From Oscillospiraceae bacterium (GTDB lineage Bacteria; Bacillota; Clostridia; Oscillospirales; Oscillospiraceae), in assembly GCA_017631155.1 (NCBI GenBank), contig JAGBTV010000026.1, forward strand, positions 1 to 46,922: a stretch of DNA of 46,922 nt, in the 5' to 3' direction. This document shows, piece after piece, positions 6,895 to 16,423 of the stretch. Position 1 is the first letter of the stretch; every line of letters begins with the position of its first letter. Both the position numbers and the translations under genes were made by a program. The notes under the pieces are model-generated. The model worked only from the letters and a program-made list of their open reading frames with translations. It was not told the origin of the DNA and made no database searches.

Positions 6895-9846
6895 TTAAGA
6901 TGTCAATCTTACAGTTCCTTCACCGATTTTGTTTCCATCTTCGTCATAGAACTCCACCTTGAGCGTGCCCCTTGTGCCATATGCTGGGTTGGTATATACT
7001 CCGTTTTCCCAACCATACCACGACTCAGCACCATTATAAACATCCCATGTGAATGTATACCATCCTGTTTCGCCGCTAGGCATGTAGCGCTTAACCTTTA
7101 AGGTAGTTTCTGCTCCGGGTTCACCGCCGGTAACCTTAAAATGGAAAAATACTGGATCATATACAGAAATTGATGTTTTGTTTGTTTTCTCGTCATCTGG
7201 ATCCGAGTTTACAGCAACAACCTCCAACTTCCACGCATACAGTTCCTTGAAAATATCGGCACTATCTTTATACTTAGCTGACTTTAGATCCTTCAGGTAC
7301 GTATAAGTGGTTGTATCTGTCCGGGACTTATTAGCTTTTACATACTGGTATTTGGCTTCCTTGATCTGTTCTTTACTGTCGCTATAATCCTTGACACGCT
7401 CGAAAGCATTGATTGCACCTGAATAGTTCTTCTTGGACAACTCATAAAGACCCTGTTGGTAATCACACTCAATTGCCTTCTGATCCGCATCTGAATATCC
7501 GGAAATCTTTTTGAATGTTGATTTTGCTGTAGAATAGTTCTTTTGGTCAAACAGGCTCTGTGCATACTTGTAGGTCATATCCTTGTACTTATCAGAGTCT
7601 TCGTTATAGTCCTTTGTGTTCTTATAGGCAGAAAGAGCCTCGTTATACTTACCATCTGCATAATAAGCATCCATAACGCGGACATAGAGTGCATTGGTGT
7701 CTTCGGCATATGCATCATATTTCGCGAGAATGCTCAGTTGCTTTTCAGCACCAGCGAGGTCCTTTTTCTCAACGAGTGCAGTTGCATAATTAAGGACTGT
7801 TGCAGGATAGAGTGTTGCACTATCTTTGTACTCTCCAAGCGCTTTATAGATATCTGCTGCGTTGGCATAATCACCGGATTCTACCAATGCACCCGCTTTT
7901 GCATAGTTCACTTCTTTTACGCGCTCGGCAGAATCATTATAATCCGCCAATTCCGTAAAGATAGCCATTGATGCATCATAGTCTTTGCTCGCAAACAGGT
8001 TCTCAGCCTTTGCATACTTGGTCTCAAGCACTTTATCAGGAGAATCCTTATAATTCTCTAATTCGGTGAAGATTGCAATTGCTTCGTCATAGCTACCGCC
8101 ATCAAGTAGTGTTTGGGCCTTATTATACTGGATCATAGGTGAAAGCACTGTGGTCCACAGAATAACAAGCGCAATGCAAGCAGCAACAGCAGAGGAAGTG
8201 ATAATAGTAATCTTCTTATTTCGCTTTGCACGCTTTTCGGCTTCCTGGCGTGCAATTTCTGCCTGACGTTCCCGTTCCAAACGATCTGCTTCCGCTTTAG
8301 CATTCAGCTCCTCGATTTTCTTCTCGCAGGCAACGATCTGGTCATCAGCATCCTTCCAACCAGAAATCTTTTGAAACTCCTTAATCGCCGCCTCAAAATC
8401 AGCAACAGACTCGATACGCTTAGCCATATAGGCTCTTCCCTCAGCGAGGATTGCATCCTTTCTGGCATCCTCCGCCTTCTCCCGGCACTGCTGCGCTAAA
8501 GCACTTGCATCCTGATAGTCTGCTATGGACTCCAACTGTTGCGCCAACTGAAGGAAAGAGCTTTCATATTTGGCCGTTGCCATTTGTGCAACAGCACTGG
8601 TGTAGATACCATCAATTCTTGCGTGTTCGTTGCGGCTTCTAATGCTTTCGAGGCATTCGTTCAGTTCAGACAGCAGCACATCATCACCAAAACGAACAGC
8701 TTTGTGATAGTTGGCGTTGTTGTCAAAGGGTTCTGCGCAGTTTTTAAGTTCATCTCGCGAACGGATCCCCAGATCGATTAGCAGCTTCACAATATATGCA
8801 TCCGCACATTCCGGATCTGCATCCAACGCCTTCTCGCAATAGTCGTTAGCACTTTCCACATTACCGTCTTCCAAGAATATGGCGGCACGTTTTACCAATG
8901 CACCGGCATTGCTCTGCGCTGCAGTAACCTTCACCTCGGTTACTGGCTTGTCTGCCTGGACAATCTTCTTGATGCCGCGAATCAGGTCCTGCATAAAGCC
9001 AAGCTTAGACATATCCTGAGCCTGCAAGTGAGAGAATTCTTCGGGCAGATCGTAGGGATCCATATCCTTATAAGCAGGGATTAACATTTTCTTCTGACCC
9101 TGCTTGATTAGCGCAAGATAACGGCTCCATTCGTTCTTGACCCAAACAGCATTGAAGAACTCGGGCTTTGTGCCGAGTACAACCATCACTTTTGCACTAT
9201 TGAGAGCCGCAAAGATATAAGGCTCATAAGCTGAACCTAGCTTATCTTCAAGGGTGATACGGGCGAAGAAAACCTTAAAACCTTCCTGGGTCAGCTGATA
9301 GTAGAGGTCTTGTGCCAAAACACTGTCCGGTGTTCTTCTGCCGCCGTTATCACTTTCCTTATAGCAAACAAACACGTCAAAAGGTTCTTCCTTTTGAGAA
9401 ATAGCGAGAATGCCCTTTTGAATCTCATTGATTGCCTTGGCCTCTTCTTCATAAATGGACTTCTGATAATCGTCAGCATATTGCAAGGCAGACTTATAGT
9501 TGTCATCGTCAAAGATAGAGGTAAACTGCGCTCTATTTACGGTAGGAATGCGCTTATGGGAAGAAGGATCTTCTACATACTCAATGCCGTAACGGCAGAG
9601 GACCAAAGACCAATAGGCTTCGGCATCTGTATTATCCTCGTTTAGGATTTGCTCATAGATACCCATTGCCTTATCAAATTCGTTGTTACGGCGGAAATGG
9701 TTAGCACGATCGTAAAGATTGGCTCTGCGATCGTTATCCAACCGGGGCAAGGTCTGCTGTGTGCCACAATACTCACAAATTGCCACGGTTTCGTTATTGT
9801 TAATTTCTAATGCGCCACCGCACATTTTACATTTAAACAGTGCCAT
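6895..9846 (-). CDS. Zinc-ribbon / TIR-domain / transmembrane / tandem-repeat protein, 983 residues
   Basis: A multidomain protein in this order. N-terminal zinc ribbon with C6, C9, C24 and C27. A TPR-like stretch (45-150). A TIR domain (about 156-295) starting FDVFVCYKESD, with EDKLGSAYEPYIF; E208 aligns with the catalytic Glu of NAD-cleaving TIR domains such as SARM1. Helical repeats and a charged coiled coil (510-545), one membrane helix (546-567), then about nine TPR-like units of roughly 38 residues containing Y-D-A-I-F and Y-K-D-S patterns. A C-terminal beta-sandwich-like domain (875-983). The TIR should be cytoplasmic and the repeats outside or in the opposite compartment. NADase activity is an inference. 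Ribosome binding site AAAGGTGA; the start overlaps the upstream gene by 14 bp. Confidence 0.85.
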   Translation of the reverse strand: MALFKCKMCGGALEINNNETVAICEYCGTQQTLPRLDNDRRANLYDRANHFRRNNEFDKAMGIYEQILNEDNTDAEAYWSLVLCRYGIEYVEDPSSHKRIPTVNRAQFTSIFDDDNYKSALQYADDYQKSIYEEEAKAINEIQKGILAISQKEEPFDVFVCYKESDNGGRRTPDSVLAQDLYYQLTQEGFKVFFARITLEDKLGSAYEPYIFAALNSAKVMVVLGTKPEFFNAVWVKNEWSRYLALIKQGQKKMLIPAYKDMDPYDLPEEFSHLQAQDMSKLGFMQDLIRGIKKIVQADKPVTEVKVTAAQSNAGALVKRAAIFLEDGNVESANDYCEKALDADPECADAYIVKLLIDLGIRSRDELKNCAEPFDNNANYHKAVRFGDDVLLSELNECLESIRSRNEHARIDGIYTSAVAQMATAKYESSFLQLAQQLESIADYQDASALAQQCREKAEDARKDAILAEGRAYMAKRIESVADFEAAIKEFQKISGWKDADDQIVACEKKIEELNAKAEADRLERERQAEIARQEAEKRAKRNKKITIITSSAVAACIALVILWTTVLSPMIQYNKAQTLLDGGSYDEAIAIFTELENYKDSPDKVLETKYAKAENLFASKDYDASMAIFTELADYNDSAERVKEVNYAKAGALVESGDYANAADIYKALGEYKDSATLYPATVLNYATALVEKKDLAGAEKQLSILAKYDAYAEDTNALYVRVMDAYYADGKYNEALSAYKNTKDYNEDSDKYKDMTYKYAQSLFDQKNYSTAKSTFKKISGYSDADQKAIECDYQQGLYELSKKNYSGAINAFERVKDYSDSKEQIKEAKYQYVKANKSRTDTTTYTYLKDLKSAKYKDSADIFKELYAWKLEVVAVNSDPDDEKTNKTSISVYDPVFFHFKVTGGEPGAETTLKVKRYMPSGETGWYTFTWDVYNGAESWYGWENGVYTNPAYGTRGTLKVEFYDEDGNKIGEGTVRLTS

Positions 9847-10087
9847 TATTGTGTATCACCTTTCTGTATTTTGCGGAATTATTCTGCGCTTTTCCAATGT
9901 ATACAACATTCGGAACATGTCCCTCAAGCACTTCATTCTTAAAATGCCTACCAAAGCCTAAACGCTCTCCGACAGCAAGGGCATTCCATTCAACACCATC
10001 AAATAGGTCTTTTATGCAAAACTCCGTGCCGTTGTTTAATGCACCGGTTTTGCTAATTGCTTTGTTTAGCCACAATACATTATCCAT
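9833..10087 (-). CDS. DUF1413-like small protein
   Basis: The 84 residues contain GTEFCIKDLFDGVEWNAL, GERLGFGRHF and a final YIGKAQNNSAKYRKV, which resemble the DUF1413 pattern as I remember it. There is no membrane segment. ATG 10087 is preceded by GTGAGG; an upstream in-frame GTG (10102) overlaps that site. Its end overlaps the TIR gene by 14 bp, so the two are translationally coupled. Members of this family have no established function. Confidence 0.7.
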   Translation of the reverse strand: MDNVLWLNKAISKTGALNNGTEFCIKDLFDGVEWNALAVGERLGFGRHFKNEVLEGHVPNVVYIGKAQNNSAKYRKVIHNNGTV

Positions 10088-10098
10088 AGCGTAGCGCC

Positions 10099-10797
10099 TC
10101 ACTTAAGAAGTTTACATTTTGTATTTCTATCACCAATTAAGTCAAGCAGTCTATGTGAAATGCTAAGTGCCAATTCTAAATCATTAACCCCAACTGCATC
10201 AGCAAATTTTGTAAATGCTTCGGCAATCTCACTTTCAATAGAGGCAAGTGAGTTGTTGCCCATAGGATCAGAATACCGAATTGCCTCATATACTTTCTTA
10301 CAAGCAGCTTTTATGGTTTCGTTTTGTGCTTTACCGATAAGTGCCTCCGCATCTGCGGATAGCGTTTTAATGAAGCATGTTTGCGATTTGACCTTGTTGT
10401 CGATCTTCTGCACTTCATCAATAGCCGCTGCGGCTTTAATAACTGCCAGAATATTTGCCACCAAAACGATACTACAAACAAGAATTCCGATCCAATAAGG
10501 TAGCGGAGAGATTAGCATACACAAGCCGCCGATTACAAAGGTAACGACCAAACCGGTATAGCTGGTAGTAATCAAGGAAACCTTGTAAAACAACTTGGTA
10601 GCACTCTCTTCTTTTAGCGCAAACCATGCACAAGCAAGTTGTCCAAGGAATGTTGCGGTTATAAAAGCGTAGCCAATCCAAAATGCTGCCTCATATTTTT
10701 CAAACCAGATCCAGCCTGGAGAAACAAATGCGATTACATTAAAGAGCGCCAAAAGCACTGCCCAACTTATAGCATAGAAACCAAAACGTTTTTTCAT
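10099..10797 (-). CDS. Hypothetical four-helix membrane protein of the SPFH/TIR operon
   Basis: The 232 residues have four membrane segments in the first half (about 8-28, 38-60, 78-98, 102-122), then a cytoplasmic helical domain of about 105 residues without Cys pairs or catalytic motifs. The ribosome binding site GGGAGG is 8 nt upstream. It sits 15 bp after the SPFH gene and 11 bp before the DUF1413-like gene, so it is in the same transcript. I do not recognise a family; a membrane partner for the SPFH scaffold is a guess from context. Confidence 0.75.
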   Translation of the reverse strand: MKKRFGFYAISWAVLLALFNVIAFVSPGWIWFEKYEAAFWIGYAFITATFLGQLACAWFALKEESATKLFYKVSLITTSYTGLVVTFVIGGLCMLISPLPYWIGILVCSIVLVANILAVIKAAAAIDEVQKIDNKVKSQTCFIKTLSADAEALIGKAQNETIKAACKKVYEAIRYSDPMGNNSLASIESEIAEAFTKFADAVGVNDLELALSISHRLLDLIGDRNTKCKLLK

Positions 10798-10812
10798 TAT
10801 TTCGTCCTCCCG

Positions 10813-12054
10813 TTAAAGCTTTTCGCCGCATTCCAGGCAGAACTTTGCGCCAGGAATAGCTTCCTTACCACACTGGGGGCAAATCGTGATAAACTTATGA
10901 CCGCATTCAGGACAGAACTTACCCCTTACAACGGTACTTCCACATTCAGGACAAATGATCATATTATCCGGAAGCTTGGGTGCAACCTTTTCGCCGCATT
11001 CCAAACAGAATTTAGCATTTTCCGGAAGTGCAGCTCCGCACTTAACACAGGTGTCAGTGGTTCCAGCAGGTGTTTGATTTAAGGCATCATTCATTGCACC
11101 GCCAACTGTTCCGGCAACAACACCACCGATGCCGGCCATAGTGCCAAGTCCAACACCAAGGTTAGTAAACTGACCAACAGCTTCATTTCTTGCAACCTCA
11201 GTCGCAACATCAAAGCCACGCTCCTGCTGATAGGTATAACCCTCTTGCGCACGCTTTGTAGCCTGCGCCTGGGAATCAATAATAACTTTCTGGGCCTCTG
11301 TTTGTGCATAGATCAAGTCAGTCTGCTGCCGAAGCTTTGCTTCAGCAATATCCGCGTACTGCCGGAAATGCAGTTCTTTGAATTTTTCGTACTGTCTATC
11401 GCCATCAGGCTTCAAAACGTTGGTGACAAAGAACTGTTCCAGTGAAACGCCATAATCTGCGAAGTCATTTGTAAGCAGATTTTTGATAGAGTTGGAAAAC
11501 AGTGTCAGGTTTTCATCAATCTCAAAGATATTGATGGCATTTGCCTTCATAACCTGCGCGATATATGTCTTTACGCGTGTCATCAAGAAGGAACGGAAGA
11601 ATCCAAGCAGTTTCTGCTGTCCAAGGAAGTTTTCCGTGCCAACTAATGTAAGGAGCAATTTGCGGCTGTCTGCTGCGCGCAGGCTCATTTCACCGGACGC
11701 ACCAATTGAAATAGGAAATCCATATGTAGGCTCAATGTACTGCACCTTACTGTCAGTACCCCACTTAATAGACATCTGCTCAGTTTTATTAATGAAGTAA
11801 ACCTCGCAGTGGAAGGGGGTATCCCCACCGGTTGTACGGTTGAGGACTTTCCCCAGTTTGGGGATGTTTTGTGTTTCCAGTGTATAACGGCCAGGACCAA
11901 ACAGATCGAGCGCCTGGCCATTCATAAAGAAGATAGCTTCCTGGCTTTCATGAACAATCAGCTGGGTTAAGCTATTAAAGTCCTCGCTGGGATGCTTCCA
12001 AATAAAGGTGCTATTGTCACCTTCGTATTTGATGATTTCCGCAATCTGTGCCAT
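10813..12054 (-). CDS. SPFH/band-7 domain protein with three C-terminal zinc ribbons
   Basis: First gene of the minus-strand operon, 413 residues. An SPFH domain (about 20-215, with the G-P-G-R-Y-T-L pattern near 53-59) is followed by a long charged helix (230-290), a Gly-rich stretch (300-322), and three double-CxxC zinc ribbons: C336/C339 with C350/C353, C368/C371 with C381/C384, and C392/C395 with C406/C409. This is the YdjI-like, virion-core-type SPFH family, which scaffolds membrane microdomains. There is no N-terminal membrane helix. I start at ATG 12054; an in-frame extension upstream runs through the leader terminator and is not credible. Transcription is probably controlled by that leader. 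Confidence 0.87.
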   Translation of the reverse strand: MAQIAEIIKYEGDNSTFIWKHPSEDFNSLTQLIVHESQEAIFFMNGQALDLFGPGRYTLETQNIPKLGKVLNRTTGGDTPFHCEVYFINKTEQMSIKWGTDSKVQYIEPTYGFPISIGASGEMSLRAADSRKLLLTLVGTENFLGQQKLLGFFRSFLMTRVKTYIAQVMKANAINIFEIDENLTLFSNSIKNLLTNDFADYGVSLEQFFVTNVLKPDGDRQYEKFKELHFRQYADIAEAKLRQQTDLIYAQTEAQKVIIDSQAQATKRAQEGYTYQQERGFDVATEVARNEAVGQFTNLGVGLGTMAGIGGVVAGTVGGAMNDALNQTPAGTTDTCVKCGAALPENAKFCLECGEKVAPKLPDNMIICPECGSTVVRGKFCPECGHKFITICPQCGKEAIPGAKFCLECGEKL

Positions 12055-12070
12055 TTCAGATACCCCCAAA

Positions 12071-12102
12071 AATAAAAAAATGCGGCTACCGAAGTAACCG
12101 CA
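12071..12102 (-). terminator. Intrinsic terminator in the leader of the SPFH/TIR operon
   Basis: On the minus strand GCGGTTAC-TTCG-GTAGCCGC (12082-12101) forms a stem with a UUCG tetraloop and is followed at once by ATTTTTTTATTTTT. It lies between the operon's promoter and its first gene, about 17 nt before the start codon, so it must be read through for expression. That makes it a regulated attenuator. Confidence 0.8.
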
Positions 12103-12126
12103 TAAAAAACGCAAACTCCGATAGTC

Positions 12127-12270
12127 GCCAAACTATATCGATATGATGAACATTATGTACTCACGCCGATGGAATTTGCATTTTTATCAAATTCATGACG
12201 TGAGCGCAAAAAGGGTATACTACCCCCATATGCATATGTTCATCATTGTTCAGTATCTTTATAGTTTGGC
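12127..12270 (-). ncRNA. Structured leader RNA (riboswitch-like, class not recognised)
   Basis: Starts at the predicted first nucleotide of the transcript. Helix P1, GCCAAACTATA with TATAGTTTGGC (12260-12270 and 12127-12137), has 11 perfect pairs. Helix P2, ATGATGAACAT with ATGTTCATCAT (12236-12246 and 12143-12153), has 11 perfect pairs. P2 closes a junction with hairpin P3 (12213-12225, GGGTA stem) and hairpin P4 (CTCACG with CGTGAG, then AATTTG with CAAATT, 12160-12204). A terminator follows 25 nt later. The layout is that of an aptamer with an expression platform. It does not match the purine, SAM, TPP, lysine, glycine, c-di-GMP, c-di-AMP or T-box patterns I know. Confidence 0.65.
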
Positions 12271-12276
12271 ATAATC

Positions 12277-12305
12277 ATTATATTGCAATATTCACACAAT
12301 TACAA
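12277..12305 (-). promoter_or_regulatory. Sigma-A promoter of the SPFH/TIR operon
   Basis: Read on the minus strand: TTGTAA (12300-12305), a 17-bp spacer and a perfect TATAAT (12277-12282). The predicted start at about 12270 coincides with the first base of leader helix P1, which supports both calls. Confidence 0.8.
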
Positions 12306-12359
12306 GCTTTTTGCAGAAATTGATCGATTTTTGTATATTCTTTCAAAGCAAAATCCCAA

Positions 12360-12389
12360 TTAAGGTGATGCTCAGAAGCACCACCTTAA
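12360..12389. other. Isolated inverted repeat between operon and island
   Basis: TTAAGGTG-A-TGCT, loop CAGA, AGCA-C-CACCTTAA: a 12-bp stem with one mismatch. No T-run follows on either strand. It lies between two divergent promoters and marks the left edge of the accessory island. Confidence 0.5.
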
Positions 12390-12409
12390 CAGAAATCGCA
12401 AAATAGCAC

Positions 12410-12437
12410 TTGCAATTACATTTGGGGCATGTATAAT
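12410..12437 (+). promoter_or_regulatory. Sigma-A promoter of the small RNA/island leader
   Basis: TTGCAA (12410-12415), a 16-bp spacer and perfect TATAAT (12432-12437). The start is expected near 12444. Confidence 0.7.
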
Positions 12438-12443
12438 CAAGTT

Positions 12444-12643
12444 AGAACGAACGTTCTGTTTTACAACTTCATAGGCATCCCGACGGAATGGTTGAGATGA
12501 AATAGGCTGCGTAATTCCATCTCCAGGTCAGATTGCTTTGATATAACCGGTTCAGTTGTACCAGACTTGCTTTAAGCAGACATGAGAGGCCACCGGCAAG
12601 ATAGCGCTCAGAAATGAGGGCTACCTTGTCGGTGGCTTTTTTG
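12444..12643 (+). ncRNA. Putative ~200-nt small RNA or attenuated leader
   Basis: Runs from the promoter at 12410-12437 to a strong intrinsic terminator in which GCCACCGGCAAG (12589-12600) pairs with CTTGTCGGTGGC (12625-12636), extended by GCTCA-GAAA-TGAG, before TTTTTT. No reading frame with a ribosome binding site is present. Inner hairpins include GAGATG/CATCTC (about 12492-12524) and TGCTT/AAGCA (about 12568-12578). It is either a free small RNA or a leader controlling the short genes that follow. I do not recognise an RNA family. Confidence 0.5.
12445..12456. promoter_or_regulatory. LexA-like (DinR) box at the transcription start
   Basis: GAACGAACGTTC fits the core GAAC-N4-GTTC of the Gram-positive SOS box and sits directly on the predicted start site, where a repressor would block initiation. 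Flanking bases are A and T rather than the usual C and G, so the match is partial. Confidence 0.45.
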
Positions 12644-12665
12644 TTTTTCTTAGGCAAAAACCGGT

Positions 12666-12884
12666 GTGAAACAGACCTTTGTTCAAACAAGATCGGAGGT
12701 GATAACCATACCAAGACTATCCCAAAAAGCAAAACGGGAGTGGAGTTTATTCCTGGATCCACGCACCGGACGGCGCAGCTACAACGAACTGTGCCGCCGC
12801 TGCACCCACTCCTGCAAGCAAAGTTTTCGCACCATCGTAGTGACTTGTCCCCACTACGAAAGCAAGCGCAGTACAAGGTGCTGA
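12666..12884 (+). CDS. Small Cys-rich basic protein of conjugative elements; start codon in doubt
   Basis: The conserved part reads PRLSQKAKREWSLFLDP, then GRRSYNELCRRCTHSCKQSF and RTIVVTCPHYESKRS, with four Cys that could form a zinc knuckle. From memory such proteins normally start MPRLS. Here the codon at that place is ATA (12708-12710), 5 nt after a perfect ribosome binding site GGAGGTGA (12695-12702). The only ATG in frame is 14 codons earlier (12666) and has no such site. So the natural ATG has probably mutated to ATA and expression should be weak; the span given uses the ATG. Function unknown. Confidence 0.6.
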   Translation: MKQTFVQTRSEVITIPRLSQKAKREWSLFLDPRTGRRSYNELCRRCTHSCKQSFRTIVVTCPHYESKRSTRC

Positions 12885-12928
12885 AACCGCACCCAAATCA
12901 CTGCAATTTTCGACGATGAGTTGCGGTG

Positions 12929-13087
12929 ATGAAAGTATCCGCCGCCGAAATAATCGCGCCGTACACGAGAAAGAAAATCAAAAATACGCACCTTTTTCCT
13001 ACAGAAAAAGTACCCTTCGAGTCTTACCTCGCAAACGGCGCAAATCGGCAAGAAAACGCACAGCCAAGCAGGCCTATAAATATATAA
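12929..13087 (+). CDS. Possible small protein, 52 residues (frame uncertain)
   Basis: Reads MKVSAAEIIAPYTRKKIK, NTHLFPTEKVPFESYLAN and so on to TAA. The FPTEKVPFESYL stretch looks like real coding sequence. The ribosome binding site is weak (GCGGTG). An overlapping frame (12916-13110) would encode a 64-residue, very basic protein without a ribosome binding site, which I judge less likely. Only one of the two can be right. Confidence 0.4.
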   Translation: MKVSAAEIIAPYTRKKIKNTHLFPTEKVPFESYLANGANRQENAQPSRPINI

Positions 13088-13138
13088 ATAAATACTCTAA
13101 GCTTGCTTAGCTGAAAGAAGAGTTATTAGGAGGTACCA

Positions 13139-13441
13139 ATGAAGAACGATGTATACACCCTGGAAGATATGAAGGAACTGAACATCATTACGGATCACTA
13201 TCAAAAGATCACCGCACCGGAGATCGTAACCGCCCGTTTGGAGATGAAAGCCAAGTGCAAGGACAAATATACGCTGCGGGTTTTCTTCTCCTTCATGGAC
13301 GGACGGAAGATCATCACTCCCGTGTTCTGGTGGCAAGGCTATGTGGGGATGTACGAGATCCCCATCGGCACTTTTTTACGCCTGACTTATATCCCCGGAA
13401 AGAAAGGACAATTTGTCTTGAAAAGCGCTGAGCCGTTGTAA
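13139..13441 (+). CDS. Hypothetical element protein, 100 residues
   Basis: Strong ribosome binding site (AGGAGGT, 6 nt upstream). The protein is soluble and mixed alpha/beta, with YTLEDMKELNIITDHYQKI at the N-terminus and a compact beta-rich C-terminal half (TPVFWWQGYVGMYEIPIG, FLRLTYIPGKKGQFVL). There is no catalytic motif. It precedes the ParB-like gene by 103 bp that hold a hairpin (GCGTTTG with CAAACGC, 13471-13495) and is on the same strand. I do not recognise a named domain; the setting suggests a plasmid or element maintenance function. Confidence 0.75.
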   Translation: MKNDVYTLEDMKELNIITDHYQKITAPEIVTARLEMKAKCKDKYTLRVFFSFMDGRKIITPVFWWQGYVGMYEIPIGTFLRLTYIPGKKGQFVLKSAEPL

Positions 13442-13544
13442 ACGGCATCAGTGGCATTTTCTTAGCAAGCATCGCGTTTGGGCACCATGTGCAAACGCAA
13501 CACCTTGGGAAGATCCCAAACCCACACAAAATGGAGGTAACGAT

Positions 13545-14387
13545 ATGAACGAAAAATATGAAATCAACCAGCTGCCTTTGGGCGCTCTCATTCCCTTTAA
13601 GAATCACCCCTTCAAGGTGATCGAGAACGAAGAATTGAACACTTTGGCACAGAGTATCCGGGAGTCCGGTGTGCTTGTCCCGGCCTTGGCTCGTCCCGCC
13701 GGGAATCGGTATGAACTGATCTCCGGTCACAGAAGATTAGCCGCTTGCAAGATGCTCGGCTTGCCCACCATCCCCGTCATCGTCCGCGATTTGACCGATG
13801 CCGAAGCCATCATCACGATGGTGGATGCCAACCTACAGAGAGAACACATCTTGCCCTCTGAAAAAGCCTTTGCCTACAAGATGAAAATGGAAGCTATAAA
13901 ACACCAGGGACAAGCTTCGCGCCAAGTTGGCACGATGTCACGAACCGACCAGCAGATCGCCAAGGAAAGCAAGGATAGCGCCCGACAGATCCAGCGGTAT
14001 ATCCGGCTCACCAATTTGATCCCGGAGATCCTCGATATGGTAGACAACAAGGAGATCGCACTGACTCCCGCTGTGGAACTCTCCTACTTAACCAAGTGGG
14101 AGCAGCAGACCTTGTACAAGATCATGCAGATGGAATGTGCCACGCCCTCCCTTTCCCAAGCACAGCGGATGCGCCGCATGAGTGAAGAGCGCCGCTTGGG
14201 CGAGGGCAATATGGAAGATATCATGGCCGAAATCAAAGGCAACCAAGTGGATTGCATCCGCATTACCGTTGACCGCTTCCGGGAGCATTTCAAAAGAGAT
14301 GTTTCGCCCATGGAAATGGCTACCACAATTGACAAGGCGCTTGAGTATTACCAGCGGTATCTTGAACGCCAGAGAGACGAAAGGTAA
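13545..14387 (+). CDS. ParB/RepB/Spo0J-like partition protein of the island
   Basis: The N-terminal ParB-like CTPase domain has LIPFKNHPFKVIENEEL, LAQSIRESGVLVPALARP and the C-box YELISGHRRLAACKMLGL, followed by EAIITMVDANLQREHILPSE. The central helix-turn-helix region is near residues 125-175 (SDSARQIQRYIRLTNLIPE-like). The C-terminus is a helical tail of about 90 residues. It differs clearly from the chromosomal ParB at 41078-41938 and has no partner ParA here, which is common in integrative elements, where such proteins act in maintenance or regulation. Ribosome binding site GGAGGTAA; 280 residues. Confidence 0.88.
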   Translation: MNEKYEINQLPLGALIPFKNHPFKVIENEELNTLAQSIRESGVLVPALARPAGNRYELISGHRRLAACKMLGLPTIPVIVRDLTDAEAIITMVDANLQREHILPSEKAFAYKMKMEAIKHQGQASRQVGTMSRTDQQIAKESKDSARQIQRYIRLTNLIPEILDMVDNKEIALTPAVELSYLTKWEQQTLYKIMQMECATPSLSQAQRMRRMSEERRLGEGNMEDIMAEIKGNQVDCIRITVDRFREHFKRDVSPMEMATTIDKALEYYQRYLERQRDER

Positions 14388-14396
14388 GGTGCAAAT

Positions 14397-16318
<1,922 letters not shown>

Positions 16319-16327
16319 AACAAAAAA

Positions 16328-16349
16328 GAGCAGGCTTCAAAACCTGCTC
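16328..16349 (+). terminator. Hairpin after the recombinase gene
   Basis: GAGCAGG-CTTCAAAA-CCTGCTC, 9 nt after the stop. The A-run before it and the poor T-run after it make it a weak terminator on the plus strand and a better one on the minus strand. Confidence 0.5.
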
Positions 16350-16382
16350 ACTTATATCAACAAAGATTCTCTGCAAAGAAAA

Positions 16383-16422
16383 ATCGAGTGTTCATAACTC
16401 AAATACGTTATGAACACTCGAT
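16383..16422 (-). terminator. Terminator of tRNA-Leu
   Basis: Perfect 16-bp stem (ATCGAGTGTTCATAAC and its complement, 8-nt loop) starting right after the tRNA CCA end and followed by TTTTTC on the minus strand. Confidence 0.85.
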
Positions 16423-16423
16423 A

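Noticed and set aside
12054..12114. Twenty-residue N-terminal extension of the SPFH protein
   Set aside because: It would be translated from inside the leader terminator hairpin and its T-run; ATG 12054 is the family-like start.
12127..12270. The inverted repeats upstream of the SPFH gene as a MITE
   Set aside because: The outer helix starts exactly at the predicted transcription start, is single copy in the window, and is followed by an attenuator-type terminator, which fits a cis-regulatory RNA better. No target-site duplication is visible.
12916..13110. 64-residue very basic protein overlapping the 52-residue candidate
   Set aside because: No ribosome binding site; composition looks like an out-of-frame reading. 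Kept only as an alternative.
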